A stretch of DNA of 64,000 nt, taken from positions 6,706,001-6,770,000 of the forward strand of contig CM067537.1 in the NCBI GenBank assembly GCA_034509925.1, written 5' to 3'. This DNA comes from Hirudinaria manillensis. Its lineage: Eukaryota; Annelida; Clitellata; Hirudinida; Hirudinidae. The notes under the pieces are model-generated. The model did not search any database and was not told the origin of the DNA. It saw nothing but the letters and a program-made list of their open reading frames with translations. Below, piece after piece: positions 12,301 to 34,352 of this stretch (positions within the stretch are counted from its first letter, which is position 1; each line of letters starts with the position of its first letter). A program made the position numbers and the translations under genes.

Positions 12301-12772
12301 TGCAGGTCACGGTTCCATGCTTTTCACCATTGTTTTTGATCATCCTTACGTTTTCCTTTTCGAATATCTCTATCATGTCGCGAGGAGTTGCTGTTGTTGC
12401 AAAATCAATGTCGTGTGGTACCTTCCCACTTAAAAGGTCACGAACCGCACCTCCAGCAATCCGCAGCTCGTAGCCATATTTTGAAAAAAGATTTACAAGG
12501 GTTTGAATCTCCGGTGTTAAAAGGCTGTGAAATTCCGGGCTACTAAACTTGCTGATGCAGTTTGAACTGTTCATTTGGCTGCATACAAATATAAAATCTC
12601 TTGAGGTAAGTTAATATACAGTTGCACGCTTTCAAAAATTCAATGCGAACCTCCTTGCAGGCGTCTTTAATACGTTGTTATATGTTAATTTAAAGGCCGA
12701 TGAATTATACAAGCTTAAATATTTTCTGGAGATAATAAGCGTCCTATTTATCAGTGAAGTAGGCATCAACAT
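9364..12772 (-). CDS. TRNT1: CCA-adding enzyme (tRNA nucleotidyltransferase 1), mitochondrial/cytosolic
   Basis: Adds the 3' CCA to tRNAs, in cytosol and mitochondria. Exons in transcript order: 12772-12651, 12578-12287, 12198-12069, 11589-11463, 11172-11087, 10597-10490, 10188-10076, 9972-9364. All phases close to give 528 aa. The class II nucleotidyltransferase motif GGAVRDLL starts near residue 83 and the metal-binding DID is D97/D99. Then come [23 protein letters not shown] and the [16 protein letters not shown] block, which binds the growing end. The C-terminal domain ends with [18 protein letters not shown], a hallmark of animal TRNT1. Exon 1 encodes a basic, Ser/Leu-rich, acid-free presequence ([20 protein letters not shown]), as expected for mitochondrial import; an in-frame TAG precedes the ATG. 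A Lys/Glu/Arg-rich insert of roughly 60 residues in the last exon makes it longer than the 434-aa human protein. Confidence 0.95.
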
Positions 12773-14091
12773 CTAGCTCCGATCGGAAAGCCGCACGGAT
12801 ACGAACAGTTGTAAACAATTACTACTAATAACAAGTTATTTAAAATGTTCAAAGAATACCTTACACATCGGATAACAAAGATGTATGAATTTAAAATTGA
12901 AGTTTATTTGAAGTCAACTTATCTACTAAAAATTATTTTGCATTGAAAAATCACCTCGATAATTTAAATTAGACAATTATCAACATGAATGTATTAACGG
13001 TTAATCTCAAGGTTTTTAAACAATCCTCAGCAGAGATGAGTATTCTCCAGTGTTATGTTTATTCAAAATCAAATGGGATGTATTAATATTAAATATGAAA
13101 CCCAGCAAAAAGAAAACTGAATTGATGAAATTTCAGGCAACACCGGTACACGTAGATTTTCTGTCTCCCGACTCATGAGTCATAAGTGATTGCTCCCGGT
13201 ATACGGAGAAATGACAGATTAAGGCCAATTCACGTGGGGGAATGTTTTCCAACTATTCCATGAATTTCAGAGTTCCAAATTACCTAAAAAAAACTAGTAC
13301 ATATTTCGATGACTTTATTATGGATTTTGGCAGAAATATGTTACTGTACATGTATGGTGTGGCTTTTAGACTAGCTACAGACTGTATCATGGATATCATA
13401 TGATGACGATTTGTATTTGTCAAGACCAAATGTGGTGAAATTGATCAAATTGAGTTAACTTATAACTTGGCGCTCATCTCCGAGGATTGAAAAAATCGAG
13501 TCCCGTTTAAATTTATGGTACCATATCTCATTCTAACATTTTGATATTTACCTAAAAAGTCGCTTGCAGTAGTTACAACAAGTGTCCGAAATAATCGAAC
13601 AGAATGATTCTGAGTGACTATAAGAGGCCATGAATTTTATGAATGTTCTTCGAGAACATTAACTTTCCTCCAAGATTTCAAATGCTCCAAATACATTCAT
13701 TTCTCTAACTCTGCACTTATTAAAACACAAAATTTTATTTTTCATTAAAGTAATTTAATGAAGAAGACAATTAATGTCAAGATGTTCAAATCTTCGTTAC
13801 AGAGAATTTATGCAAATGTATACTAATTTAGGGGTTGAATTGTTAAAATTTTACGATGTAATTAGAATAATTGTAATTTTTAGAAATTTCTGGAATTATA
13901 AATCTTGCTTTTTATGGTTCGCATGCCAACGTTGTTTTATCATCGTCCTATATCTTTTGTCGAGCTCTGTTTCCCATTTCTGCACCGTGCTTTGAGAGTC
14001 TTGTTTATCGCTAATTTTTTTGTGAAAGCGTGGGCGGATTTAGATCGGACCATTGACATTTATTTTTACGGATTACTTGATAAATCACAAA
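12773..14091. promoter_or_regulatory. Divergent intergenic region between TRNT1 (-) and caprin (+)
   Basis: 1.3 kb separates the two start codons, and the genes point away from each other, so both promoters should lie here. Close to the caprin ATG a GTGGGCGG box (about 14028-14036) resembles an Sp/KLF site. No clear TATA box is visible on either side. The rest is AT-rich with nothing else I can support. Confidence 0.45.
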
Positions 14092-16839
14092 ATGGTTTCT
14101 GTTCGTACAACCGACAACGCCGTTTCCCGTGACCCAGATGATGTTATTCAGGCGTGCGACTCTGACTCTGTCGGCAAACTCTGCATTGGAGCCATCGATA
14201 AGAAAGTACGCAATTTGGAGAAAAGGAAGGTAAACATACTTGCAATTACATATATTTTATATTGTCAATAATTAATGTTAAATTAAGTAGACTCAGCTTT
14301 TGCTGAGTCATAGCGAAGACACCGTATTGTGCAAATCATTCAAACTCTATGCGAACAAAGTTGTTGTTTACATTACAAACACTATGTTATGCTTATAGCA
14401 CAGCCAAAACAAATGTGAACAATATGGAATAAGTATAAAATATATTTTAGGCAAAATTAGATGGTTATAAACAGAAAATTGCTGGAGGTGAAAAGTTGGC
14501 AAAAGAGCAAATGGTGAGCAAATGACTTATTGTTATCACAAGCCTTTACGTTTTTCAAAACATGTCATCATCGTCAAGAACATTAGTCGTCGATACTCAA
14601 CTTTTTTTTATAACTTTCTAATCAGTTGTTCTAATCATTATTTATGTTAATGGTTTGTAATTAAAATTTAAAGGAAGCTCTAGAAAAATATGACATTGTG
14701 AATCAGAACCTTGAATTTGCAAGGGAGCTTCAAAAACAAATTCAAAACATTGCAGCCGAGGTTAGTTCTTTCACTTTTCTCGTTTTGTTAGTCCGTGTTC
14801 GGAGGACTGGAAAAGTTTATTTTGAAATCAGACAGAAAATGGAAAGACTCAAGAAACAGGATCCTCTGGCAATTTGGACCTGCACGAGGCTCAAGAGATT
14901 CTCGTGCTTCAGTCGGTTTTAAGGATCGTGCAATGTAAACAAGGTCATCTCATCAAAGGGGTGAACGTTTTGACCGAAGAAGAGCTCACGTCGCTCGTAG
15001 AATTCGGAAACCTCATCTCGACCTTGGACGATATGTAAGCTTAAATTTTTTGTTATATATTTTTTTTATTAATTCTAGAATAATATATTATTCGAGAGAT
15101 AATTACGCGATAAAAAAGAAATACGTTTGACATGCGCAGATCCGAGGATTGCATCCAGATGGCAGCCGGCCACTTGTGCAAGTACACGAGGAAGGACCGA
15201 ACCGAGGTGTTGGGCACGACCTACGATGACATCCACACCTCGGTCGACAAGATCGTCTGCCACCTTCGCGCCGCCTCGTGCCCGAGAAGCAATTCTCGGA
15301 TCTCGACGATCGAGAACTTTGTCGGCGACTTGAAAATCTCCGACGACAAGAGTTCGTCTTCCGACATCGCCTCCGATTCGAGCAACGGGGACGAGTCGCC
15401 CGCGACGGGGGATCCTTCGGTCGACCCTTGCAACAAACCCCTTCAGGACCTTTTCAAGGGCATGGAAGGGGAATTCACATTTCTACAGGAGTCTGAGATT
15501 TACAAGGATGTTTCAGAACAAACTGGTACGTATCTTGAGCTTTGAACATCATTCTTTGTCTGATTTAGATTCTATCTGTTATTTATGTTTTTTTGAATTA
15601 TTTGGGATTCTATAATTACTCAGATTGATTTGATCTTTGGTCCTTCTTTCACCATCATTGAAGTGGTTTCCTTTTCAGTCGATCCATCACAAGTCGATCC
15701 ATCCATGCCAGATATCTCGACCTCTGCCAGCACTTGCGTGCCAGATATCAGCCAATCGTCGTTTCACGTGAACGCCCATCCTATCGAAAATGCCGTCTTC
15801 GTACCCAAGGTAAGAAGTTTATTTGTAAACATAAAAATTGTGACGTGATAAATCGTGATATTCCAATCCAATCATTCCCTTTCGGTTTCAGTACGTCACA
15901 ATTCCCCTGACGAATGCCATATACGCCCCGACCAACACCCTCCCAGTGACCCACCAGTACGCACCCGTGCCTGCTTTTACGTCGTACGACTACGCCGTTC
16001 AGAACCCACTCTCCTTCCCTGCCGTTTACCACCACGCCATCATCAACGGTACCACGTACTTCCAGCCGGGAGCGGTGAGTGTTTTCATGGATTGCTTTTT
16101 GTTAACGACGGTTTAACTCGACTTTATAAGCAAGTGCTAGACTTGATGTGGCTCGTTAGGATTTTAATTAGTTGCGAGACATTGAAGTGATTGATTTTGA
16201 ATAACTATGCTAAGAGATGGGTGTTTGTGTGTGTGTGCAATAGAAAAATGCATTGCAAATCGATTTATGTTCACCTGTAGCTCCCGTGAACTTCATTCAG
16301 TAATAAGTCTTACCAGGCCGAAGAGGTCTTGCCCGTACCGAACGACCTTTTGATGACACGTCGGACTTATTTCTTTTCAGCAAATGTACACGGCGCACCA
16401 AACCCCTGCCGACCCGTACGTCCAGATGGAAGAATACCCAGAGGCAGCGGAGGCCGGAACCGGGGAAGAGGTGTACTACCCCTCCCCTCGGTACGATATT
16501 CCAGTCGAGCAGACGACTTTCCATAATCGCTCGGAAGAGCGGGAAACCGAGAACTTCGAATCGTCGACCGAAGTTCGTCCGGAGCGACTCGAGTCGACCC
16601 GATTCCGACGGACGGAAGAAGCTCCGTCGACGTCTCCGCAGCCTCCCCGTCAGAACTGGCAGTTCGGCAGGAGCAGAGGGGGTCGGGGCGGTTACAGGGG
16701 CCAGAGGAACTTCCAGAATCAGTTCCGGTACCAGAGGAACCGACCGGACGGTGACCGCTCGGGAGGCTACCGAGGTCGGCCCAGGTCGAGCGGAACTTAC
16801 AACGACGATGACGTGGATCACTTTCAAAAACAAGAGTGA
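14092..16839 (+). CDS. CAPRIN1: Caprin (cytoplasmic activation/proliferation-associated protein) homologue
   Basis: RNA-binding partner of G3BP and FMRP that acts in mRNP and stress granules. Exons: 14092-14229, 14451-14513, 14674-14760, 14832-15034, 15140-15525, 15679-15809, 15892-16074, 16381-16839; phases close to 549 aa. The N-terminal half is the helical HR1 region: DKKVRNLEKRK, KLDGYKQKIAGGEKLAKEQ, NLEFARELQKQI, then the dimer-domain signature LTEEELTSLVEF and EVLGTTYDDIHTSVDKIV, matching the GTTY motif of vertebrate caprins. FTFLQESEI (from F276) sits where Caprin1 carries its G3BP-binding motif. The C terminus (about 488-540) is Arg/Gly-rich (RSRGGRGGYRGQR), as in caprins. No C1q domain follows, so it is like Caprin1 and fly Caprin, not Caprin2. 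Confidence 0.94.
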
Positions 16840-18783
16840 CGGGTCCCCGTCGTTCCCCCCCAGAGTCTCTCAGAAAAGATGGTTTTGCCCGTCGAGTCCC
16901 AAAGTCGGTCGGCGGGTTCCTCTTCCTCCTCCTCTTTAGCGGCTGACGTTTTCATCCACCTTGTAGATTAGCAATATATATTTTTTTCTTTTTTGGTTTG
17001 TTTGAGACAGCTTTTTCGGAGATCTTTTTGTATTTGAAACGATTGTTTGCATCATCGTCGTCGGTGTTATTTATGCCTTCGTTCTTGACAGTTTTTCCTG
17101 CTATTTTGGATCGTCGTCGTGAACGGTCGCCCAAGTTTTCGGACGAAACTCCTTCCGCTCCGCCGCGGACGGACGGACCTCCCGAGGAGGGTTCAGAAGG
17201 GGCGGACAGGTCGTCTTTTGCGCAAAGGCTCGACCTACGGCTGCCCCGTGACTCGCTCGCACGTAGGCAGACGGCGATGCCCGACCGGGGGCTCTTGTAA
17301 TTACTCGCGGTTTTTATTTTTCAAACGTAGTTTACAGCACCCACGTCGTTGTCTCGTATTCTTATTTTTATTCTTTTTTTTTCCTGTGACTTGAAGTGAT
17401 TCAGTTTTTTTTTCTTGCATTAGAAATATTTTTTTTGTCCATTTTCTTCTCTTCTTTTTTTATTTCCTCGAATCGTTTTCTTTGTTGTAATTGATTCCGT
17501 TCAATAAGCACCTAGGGTCGTCTGCGTTCGTCCTGTTGCTTCAGTTTCAAAGCCACTTACTGTCCCTGTGCACTCTTTGACCGTCACGTGCATGCATGCA
17601 TGCACACACACACACATGTATACACGCACATACACAAGCAAACACGTGGAAGGCAGTGCACAGAGGTGACCAAGGCATTCTGTTGTAAGTAACTTCGTCT
17701 CGCGTTGTTTACTTTTACGTTATTTTTTTTCAAAGTTCATCGACACCGCTTACTCCTGATAATGATGTCGATCCTAAGATGGAGGGGCTTTCAGTGAATA
17801 TTTAAATATTAAAAGTCTGGCGATTATAGCTTAAAATAAATTTTGGTGAAAACGCGCGGATCCGCCATTTTGGGTCGGGTCAGGTCGGGTCGCAACTAAC
17901 ATATCTTCTCGTTTTGATTATGATTTGGGTAGGTTACGTAGGTTCTCTGGGTTCTTGATTACGAGTCGCGTTTACTGCTTCCTTAGGCATAATTTGATTT
18001 GATTGGAGACGATTTAATCAATCGATTTATGTGTTAATAAATGATTGTCGTGGTTTGTTGCTGGTCACTGTTTTCAATCGGTTGAAGGTGGTGCAGATTT
18101 AAGAGTTGATGGTGATGGTAGTGGTGGTGATGATGATGAGATTATTGGAGTGATGGTGATGATGATGCTATTATAGTCTTGTTCATAACGAAGATGGGCG
18201 AGACAGGTTAGAGGTACATATACAGTTCATTATTCATCCTTTTAATGGATTTACAAGAAGCAATTCGTGATGAAATCAAGTACAACTTAAGGTAAGTTTA
18301 AAAATAGTGAGATATTACTCGTGTCAATCTTGCTGGATCGAAAACAACACGTTAATTACGAAGCAATTAGACGTCTAAAAAGCATTAAGAATGGAATTTG
18401 ATCTTTTGAAATTGTCTTTTATCGTCGAAAGATTTGACAAACGATTGCCTACGTGTTTCTTAATTCTACGAATTTGGATGCGTGAGTGTCAAGCGATGCT
18501 CCATCTTTCACGATTGTCATCCTCTTGCGACGGAATGATTACAACACGAGCTACGTAATGAGTGAGTGCAAACGAACGATTACACTAACACAATTAGTCG
18601 TTGAAAACTGGATGTTACTTCAAAAAAATGCCATCTCAAATTATTCTCGCTAGCAAAGAAACCTCCCGATTAAGCCTCACGAAATCAAGAATTTCTCCGT
18701 CAGCACCACTGTCTCCAACTGAGATCACCATCGTAAACGACCTCACTTCGTCATCGTCTTCGTCTTCATCGCTGTCAATCTCT
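16840..18783. other. Intergenic: caprin 3' UTR, CA repeat, GC-rich block, candidate small exon
   Basis: The first 600 bases are probably caprin 3' UTR. A CA/CACACATG-type repeat lies at about 17587-17645. At 17854-17892 a short GC-rich block contains CCGCCATTTTG, a YY1-like site typical of promoters and 5' UTRs. At 18245-18291 there is an ATG-started 15-codon frame ending in a consensus donor (AAG|GTAAGT). I could not connect it to a convincing next exon. GATG-type repeats follow the GC-rich block, at about 18110-18170. Confidence 0.4.
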
Positions 18784-26190
<7,407 letters not shown>

Positions 26191-28875
26191 TGCTCGGGTC
26201 AGCCCTGGACGAAAATGAAAGTGAAACTTGATTGAAAAGTTCCTGCCGAAACACGTGACCTCACAGGTCAGGCTGAGAAATTATTCCCTGGAAAGGGTGA
26301 TAAAAATCCACCCAGTGATAAAATGTGAACATTAACGTCATTAATAACAGTTTCATGTTTATTTATTTATTTTATTCAATATTTATTTATTTATTTATTT
26401 ATTTATTTATCTATTCAATATTTCTTGTCTGAATAAATATGGTCAAATGAATCATTTGAGATCGGCCATTTTCGATTTATTTAAACATTTGCTTAGAAAA
26501 TATTTTCACAGAAAAATCTTTGGAATGAACGGCGAGTTACAGAATCACGAGATAAAACAAAATAGTCCCTGAAAATATTCTTCCGCTGGGAATTTTCAAC
26601 CCAAAAATAGAAAGTGGTCCTCAAAAGAGATCAGACATCAAGCTGAAGCCAATTTACAACTCCATAAATATCAAATTTCTCCAACATTTCTTCTTAAATA
26701 ACCAAAAATTGCAACAAATTCAATTTTAAATTTCTATTAAAATTTGAAAAAATAAAAACTTTTATACTCTCGAAAATTCCTTATTGGATTTTCGTGTTAA
26801 TTTCTCTCTTGTCCGAGAGAAAATTGGCTGTATTTCTCGAGGGACTATTTTTTAAGGTGCGAATTGACATTGATGATGGCTAGGATGGTGACGACGACGA
26901 TGACGGTGATGGTGATGATGATGATGGTGGTGGTGGTAATGATGACGACGAGGATGATGAAGCTGTTAATCCTGGAAAGACTAGGAAGACGATGAGGAGG
27001 ACGACGATGATGCATGGAATTGCGCCTTTGTTAATTAAATCCCGTCCTGCGACGCATGTTTCTTAATTAATGAAGAGTTTTCCACCACGAAGGAGACTCT
27101 AAAAATAGAATTCTGGGAATTACCAGGAAGATTGCACTGCTATTGGAGAATGGAGAAGAAGATAAACTTGAAAGTCAATAAGTAATTCCAATAAATGGAT
27201 GGACAGATGGATGAATGAATGAATGATTGAATGAATGAAGATACAGATGGATGGATGATTGGATGGTCGGATGGGTGGACGGATGGATTGTCAGATGGAT
27301 GGATGGATGGATGGATGGATGGATGGATGGATGGATGGATGGATCGATCGATTGGTGGATAAATGAATGAGCAGATTGATTAAATGAATGGCGATTAATC
27401 GATGGCTAGATTAATAAAAATGCAAATATATCTTGCACAACGTAATTTCCTTACAATAAACAACGCGTGATGGACGGAATGAACGAATGAACGAAATGAA
27501 AGCTATCAGAGTAGTGAAATAATTCATGAATCATTTATTATCATTTTGTGATGGCGAGCATTATCATTACCGACATTTCCTTCATCATTATCATCGTCAT
27601 CGTCATCGTCATCATAGTAGTCATCATCATCATGCAATGTTCCAAAAAAAATTCATCCACGTCGTGGAAGTACATCGTGTAATCACTGCTTATGTTATGT
27701 TATTTTAAGACATAACATTTACAGATTTTTTTATAGAGATATAATAATCTTATCTTTAGAATTGTTGATAAATTTCAATCCGAAAATTTAAAAAAAAATA
27801 CATATATATACATAAATATATAACGAGGAGGATAGAATTAATGACATTTGAGTAAAATAAAAATTGATAGTACTATTACATCACAAAATGGTTGAAAAAC
27901 AAAAACAAAAAGGCTCACAAACGAACCGTTGCTATGGCGACAGAAGTTCTTGCGAGCGTCGTCGTCGTCGGCTTCTTGCAGTCGTCAGCTTCTTGTAGTC
28001 GTTGTAGTCGTCGTCGCCGTCGTCGAAACGCAGGTGAAGCTACGGACGCTCCTCGTTTTAACGATTCCGAGATGTCGGTCGAGGAGATGCTATTGTGTGG
28101 ACTTTCATCTGTGCTGCAGTTGCTGAGCAGCTGTCCGTGTGATTGTGCTATTGTGCGTGCGTGCGTTCGTTTTCGTATGTGCCTGTGTTTCGAGATGCTT
28201 GGACCAGCTTGGACATTTGGTTAGGTTGGCGTTGGATTAGACGTTCATGTTGTTGGTCATCTGTTTTGCTTTGTTTTGTATTGTTGGGTGAAAGTATATT
28301 GTTGTTGTTTTGTATTGTTGGGTGTTGTATTTTGTTGTTGTTTTGTTTTGTTGTCGATTCTGAAGTATTTATCTTGCTGAAAAATAAATAAAGGAAGCAA
28401 AAGAATTTAAAAACAATTTTTAAACTTCGAAAGAAAAATATTATGAAAAAGAAAAACCGATCTTATGTTGTTTTTGTTGTTTTATTTATGAAAACATAGA
28501 TTTTCAAATCAAAAAGAAAAGAAAATATTTTCCTGAATATTCAAAAAAATAAATAAAAATGAATGTTCCTTCAAATATTTCGATAAAAACTACGAAGTCT
28601 TCAAAAATGTGGCCACGCGAGAATCATCGGTCATTTTGAAAATTTTAAAATTTAACAAGAAACTGCTTGTCCCTCGACTGAATTTGCTGGAAAGTCATTT
28701 AAATAATAACCACAAATAATTAATTTATCGAAATAAATTAAAATAAATTAATAAATTAATTATTTTTATAACAAATAATTAATAATTAATTATGTAAATA
28801 TATTATATAATTAAATTACATAAATTAATACGTTAAATTTCAATCTCAAAAACTTTTTCTGCACTTGTTCTGAGC
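26191..28875. other. Intergenic between the divergent CCN and lectin genes; tandem repeats and an X-box-like site
   Basis: The two genes diverge, so promoters of both should lie here. A TTTA repeat is at about 26350-26410, a GATG/GATGGATG array at about 27240-27344, and CAT/CGT repeats at 27580-27630. The block 27892-28380 is rich in CGT/TTG repeats, and the long plus frame there looks like repeat translation. GTTGCTATGGCGAC at 27928-27941 fits the RFX X-box pattern. From 28390 to 28870 the DNA is plain AT-rich sequence. Confidence 0.45.
27240..27344. repeat. (GATG)n array
   Basis: A GATG tetranucleotide array, cleanest at 27296-27344, with imperfect copies on both sides. Confidence 0.85.
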
Positions 28876-30764
<1,889 letters not shown>

Positions 30765-31180
30765 TCGCCGATTGATTGATTTCAATCGAATGATTGAACG
30801 ATTATTTACTGATTATTTAAAAATTAATTAATTGAATTAAATGACATTTATTTAATTAATTCATTAATTGAATTAAATGACATTTATTTAATTAATTCAT
30901 TAATTGAATTAAATGACATTTATTCATGCATGAATTGTTTATTATATTTCTAATAATGAACAATAATACAATAATTACAATTACGATCTTTATGATACCA
31001 ATATAGAATTAATACAGAATAAAATATGTTAATTAATTCGTAATTATGTATTCATATTCTTCTTCGATTCAGGTATAAGCATTCAATTATCACAAATAAG
31101 TCTTAATTGCCATAGTGGGAAATAATAATTTTAAAATAATAATAACATTCTAGCAACTAATTCATACTAATGTATACTAA

Positions 31181-31390
31181 TATAATATAATATAATATAA
31201 CATAACATAACATAATATAATATAATATATATAATATAATATAATATAATATAATATAATATAATATAATATAATATAATATAATATAATATAATATAAT
31301 ATAATATAATATAATATAATATAATATAATATAATATAATATAATATAATATAATATAATATAATATAATATAATATAATATAATATAAT
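31181..31390. repeat. (ATAAT)n pentanucleotide array, about 42 copies
   Basis: About 210 bases of ATAAT units, almost pure, with a few ATAAC variants at the left end. It is the reverse-complement motif of the ATTAT array at 23529-23736 and of nearly the same length. Confidence 0.95.
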
Positions 31391-33179
31391 TACGAATGAT
31401 TATTGGACTCCGTATTCACGTCATGACGATAAGATGCATCTTCTAATCGGGTTTTTTAATTATTATTATTATCAGCATCATCATCAACAACAACGCCATC
31501 GTCATCATCATCGTCCTCCTCATCATCATCATCGTCGTGATCATCATCAATATCATCATCAGCATCATCGTCGTCATCATCATCATCAATATCATCATCA
31601 GCATCATCGTCGTCATCATCATCATCAACATCATTAACATCGCTTTGTCATCAAGGTCATTGTTATGGTAAATTAATAGCCTTATCTGCACGCAATGACA
31701 GGCGAATTAATGTCACGGACATGAATAATTAATAATTGATTAATATTCATGGACTTGAATGCATAAATAATGTGCCTTTGTTTGCGTCAGGAAATATTTC
31801 AGTTGTTCATCATGATTTCAAGAAATCGGTGATAAAATCTGTTATAATTATTACATTATTATAATTATTACATTATTATTAACAACAACATGAATATTTA
31901 TGATTACACATCAAAAATTATAATTGTAAATATCCATAATATAGTTAAAGAAATAAAATTACAATTACGATACGTAATATTTTAACATATAATAATAATA
32001 ATAATAATAATAACAATAATAACAATGATAATAATTTACATTATTGTATATTATTGCATGGTACTATAAATTCAATTAGCAATAGAATTGACAGAAATAT
32101 TTCGTCATTCACAACGTGAATTTACGTGACATTTAGCGAAAGTAATATCTGACATTATTCCGAATTATAATTTCATTTGACACAAAGAGGGTATGAGCTA
32201 AACAGGCCAGTTGTTTGGCCTCAAGCAGTCAGAGCCAATGCATTGATGTCATTAAATATAAGCCTTTGGGCTTCAGGTAGGCGTTATAACTTGACTAAGA
32301 AACGGCGACAATAACAACAACAATGTGGACTGTTGCATCGAAGTGTCGTTGTGGATGTTGCAATCCAATGTCGTTGTTGTTGTTGATTTAGTTCACTAGA
32401 TGGATGTGATTTCGAATTAGTTCGCTGTTGTTCTTGTTGTTCTTGTTGCAGATTTGATAGGAAACTTTGATCATACAATTTGAGGTTGGGCTTAATAAGT
32501 ATTTAAGTAATTTAAATAATTTAAGTATTTACTTTCTGTTTCTATTGTGTAATAAATATTAATCGGTTACTTAATAGAGGTAATGATTTCTTGTTTCTCT
32601 TTGAGCTTAGACTTGACGATTTAATTATTCAGTTTTTATCTTCGGATGCTTGATGACACTAATAAATATTCATGAGTTATTATTAAGATTTTAATGAATA
32701 ATTAATGATTTTTTTTGTATCTTCGTTTCATCCGACGATCATAAACTTGCAAGTTTTGAATTGAAAGTTGAGAAGTTTGTTTGTAGTTGAGTTGGCAACA
32801 AATTCAAAATGTTGAAATTCGATTGTTCAACAAATGTTGAATTTTCAATTTTTAATATTTGTTTGGTTTGTCATTCAATCGAAACTTTGAGTAAAAGAAA
32901 CCTTTTTAGAATCATCGTCATCATCATTACCACTACTAGCATCACCACCACCACTAGCATCATCATCGTCATCGTCATCGTCATCATCGTCATCATCATC
33001 ATGATCATCATCTTTCTCTTCAATTCTGCAAATCAACATTGACATAAACCAAGATAATTTAATTCTAATCATAGTAAAACTGACAACATACTAAATCAAA
33101 TTCATAATAAAGAATTTCAAACCTCAACATCATAAATTATTATATATCTATAGTTTTATTGTTTAGTTGCATTATTTAT

Positions 33180-33210
33180 AATAATATTATTATTATTGTT
33201 ATTATTATTA

Positions 33211-33284
<74 letters not shown>

Positions 33285-33310
33285 GTTATTATTATTATTA
33301 TCATTATTAT
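33180..33310. repeat. (ATT)n microsatellite
   Basis: Interrupted TTA/TTG array of about 130 bases upstream of the innexin gene. Confidence 0.9.
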
Positions 33311-33800
33311 ATTTTTTTATCATTATAAAAATAACCATTAATTATGATTTGAACTGATTGAACTAAAACCTAACACATAAAGAACCTGGTCACATTAAGC
33401 AAGGTTGCACTGAAGTATTTATCAATTATAATTTATGCTAATTTATTCATTATAATCGCAGTCAATTTTAACGATGATGGTTGAGTATGTATGCATATAA
33501 AGTATGGTTGGTAGGTCCTATGAAAATTATTTTTAACCTTTGACCTTCGAGAAAAAAAAACCAGAACAAGATCTGCATAATTTAATGCAAATGGTGTTGA
33601 TGGTGATAGCAAGATGATCATGAAAATGATGATGATGATGATGATGATCATAATGATAACAAAGATGATGATGACGATGATGAGTGTCGTGATGATGACG
33701 ATGGTAATGATGAGGATCATGACAGAGAGCGATGATTGTGGAATCACCTGGCAAGTTTTTCTCGCCTTTTACGAGATGCAACCAACCGTGACGACTAAGT

Positions 33801-33905
33801 GATTATTATTACTCTGCAGGAGAGGAACGAGGTGGGATTCGAACTTCGAACCTCTTCCTCGCAATGCCTTGCGACGTCATGAGGCCGTGCATCGCCTCAA
33901 ATAGT
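33801..33905 (-). mobile_element. tRNA-derived SINE-like fragment
   Basis: On the minus strand this block reads as a decayed tRNA-like head: GGCCTCATGACGTCGCAAGG, then a GAGGAAGAGGTTC arm, then GTTCGAATCCC at 33844-33834, a perfect RNA polymerase III B box. CACCTCGTTCCTCTCCTGCAG follows as the body. No clean acceptor stem or anticodon loop closes, so it is not a functional tRNA. Its boundaries are approximate and no target-site duplication was found by eye. Confidence 0.6.
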
Positions 33906-34101
33906 AATTAATGTCTTACAAGTTCCAGGAAGTTGTAATCGTAATTATTGTAATTGATGTGACTATTGATGTCGTGATCAATGAGCTATTGATGTGCATA
34001 ACTAATGTCATTATCGTCCGTGTTCTAAAAGAAGTTCTAAAGGAGTTCTTTAAAGATAAAGATAAAGACGTTAACGAAGACATTTGAATAATAATGATAT
34101 A

Positions 34102-34281
<180 letters not shown>

Positions 34282-34352
34282 TACACGATTACTTGATAAC
34301 TCCTCAAATGCTACCTTTTTCAGAAAAACTTAGCCAGATAAAATAATCGAAA

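Noticed and set aside
27892..28391. 110-codon plus-strand frame with Cys/Arg-rich sequence
   Set aside because: CGT/TTG repeat translation, no domain, no splice partner.
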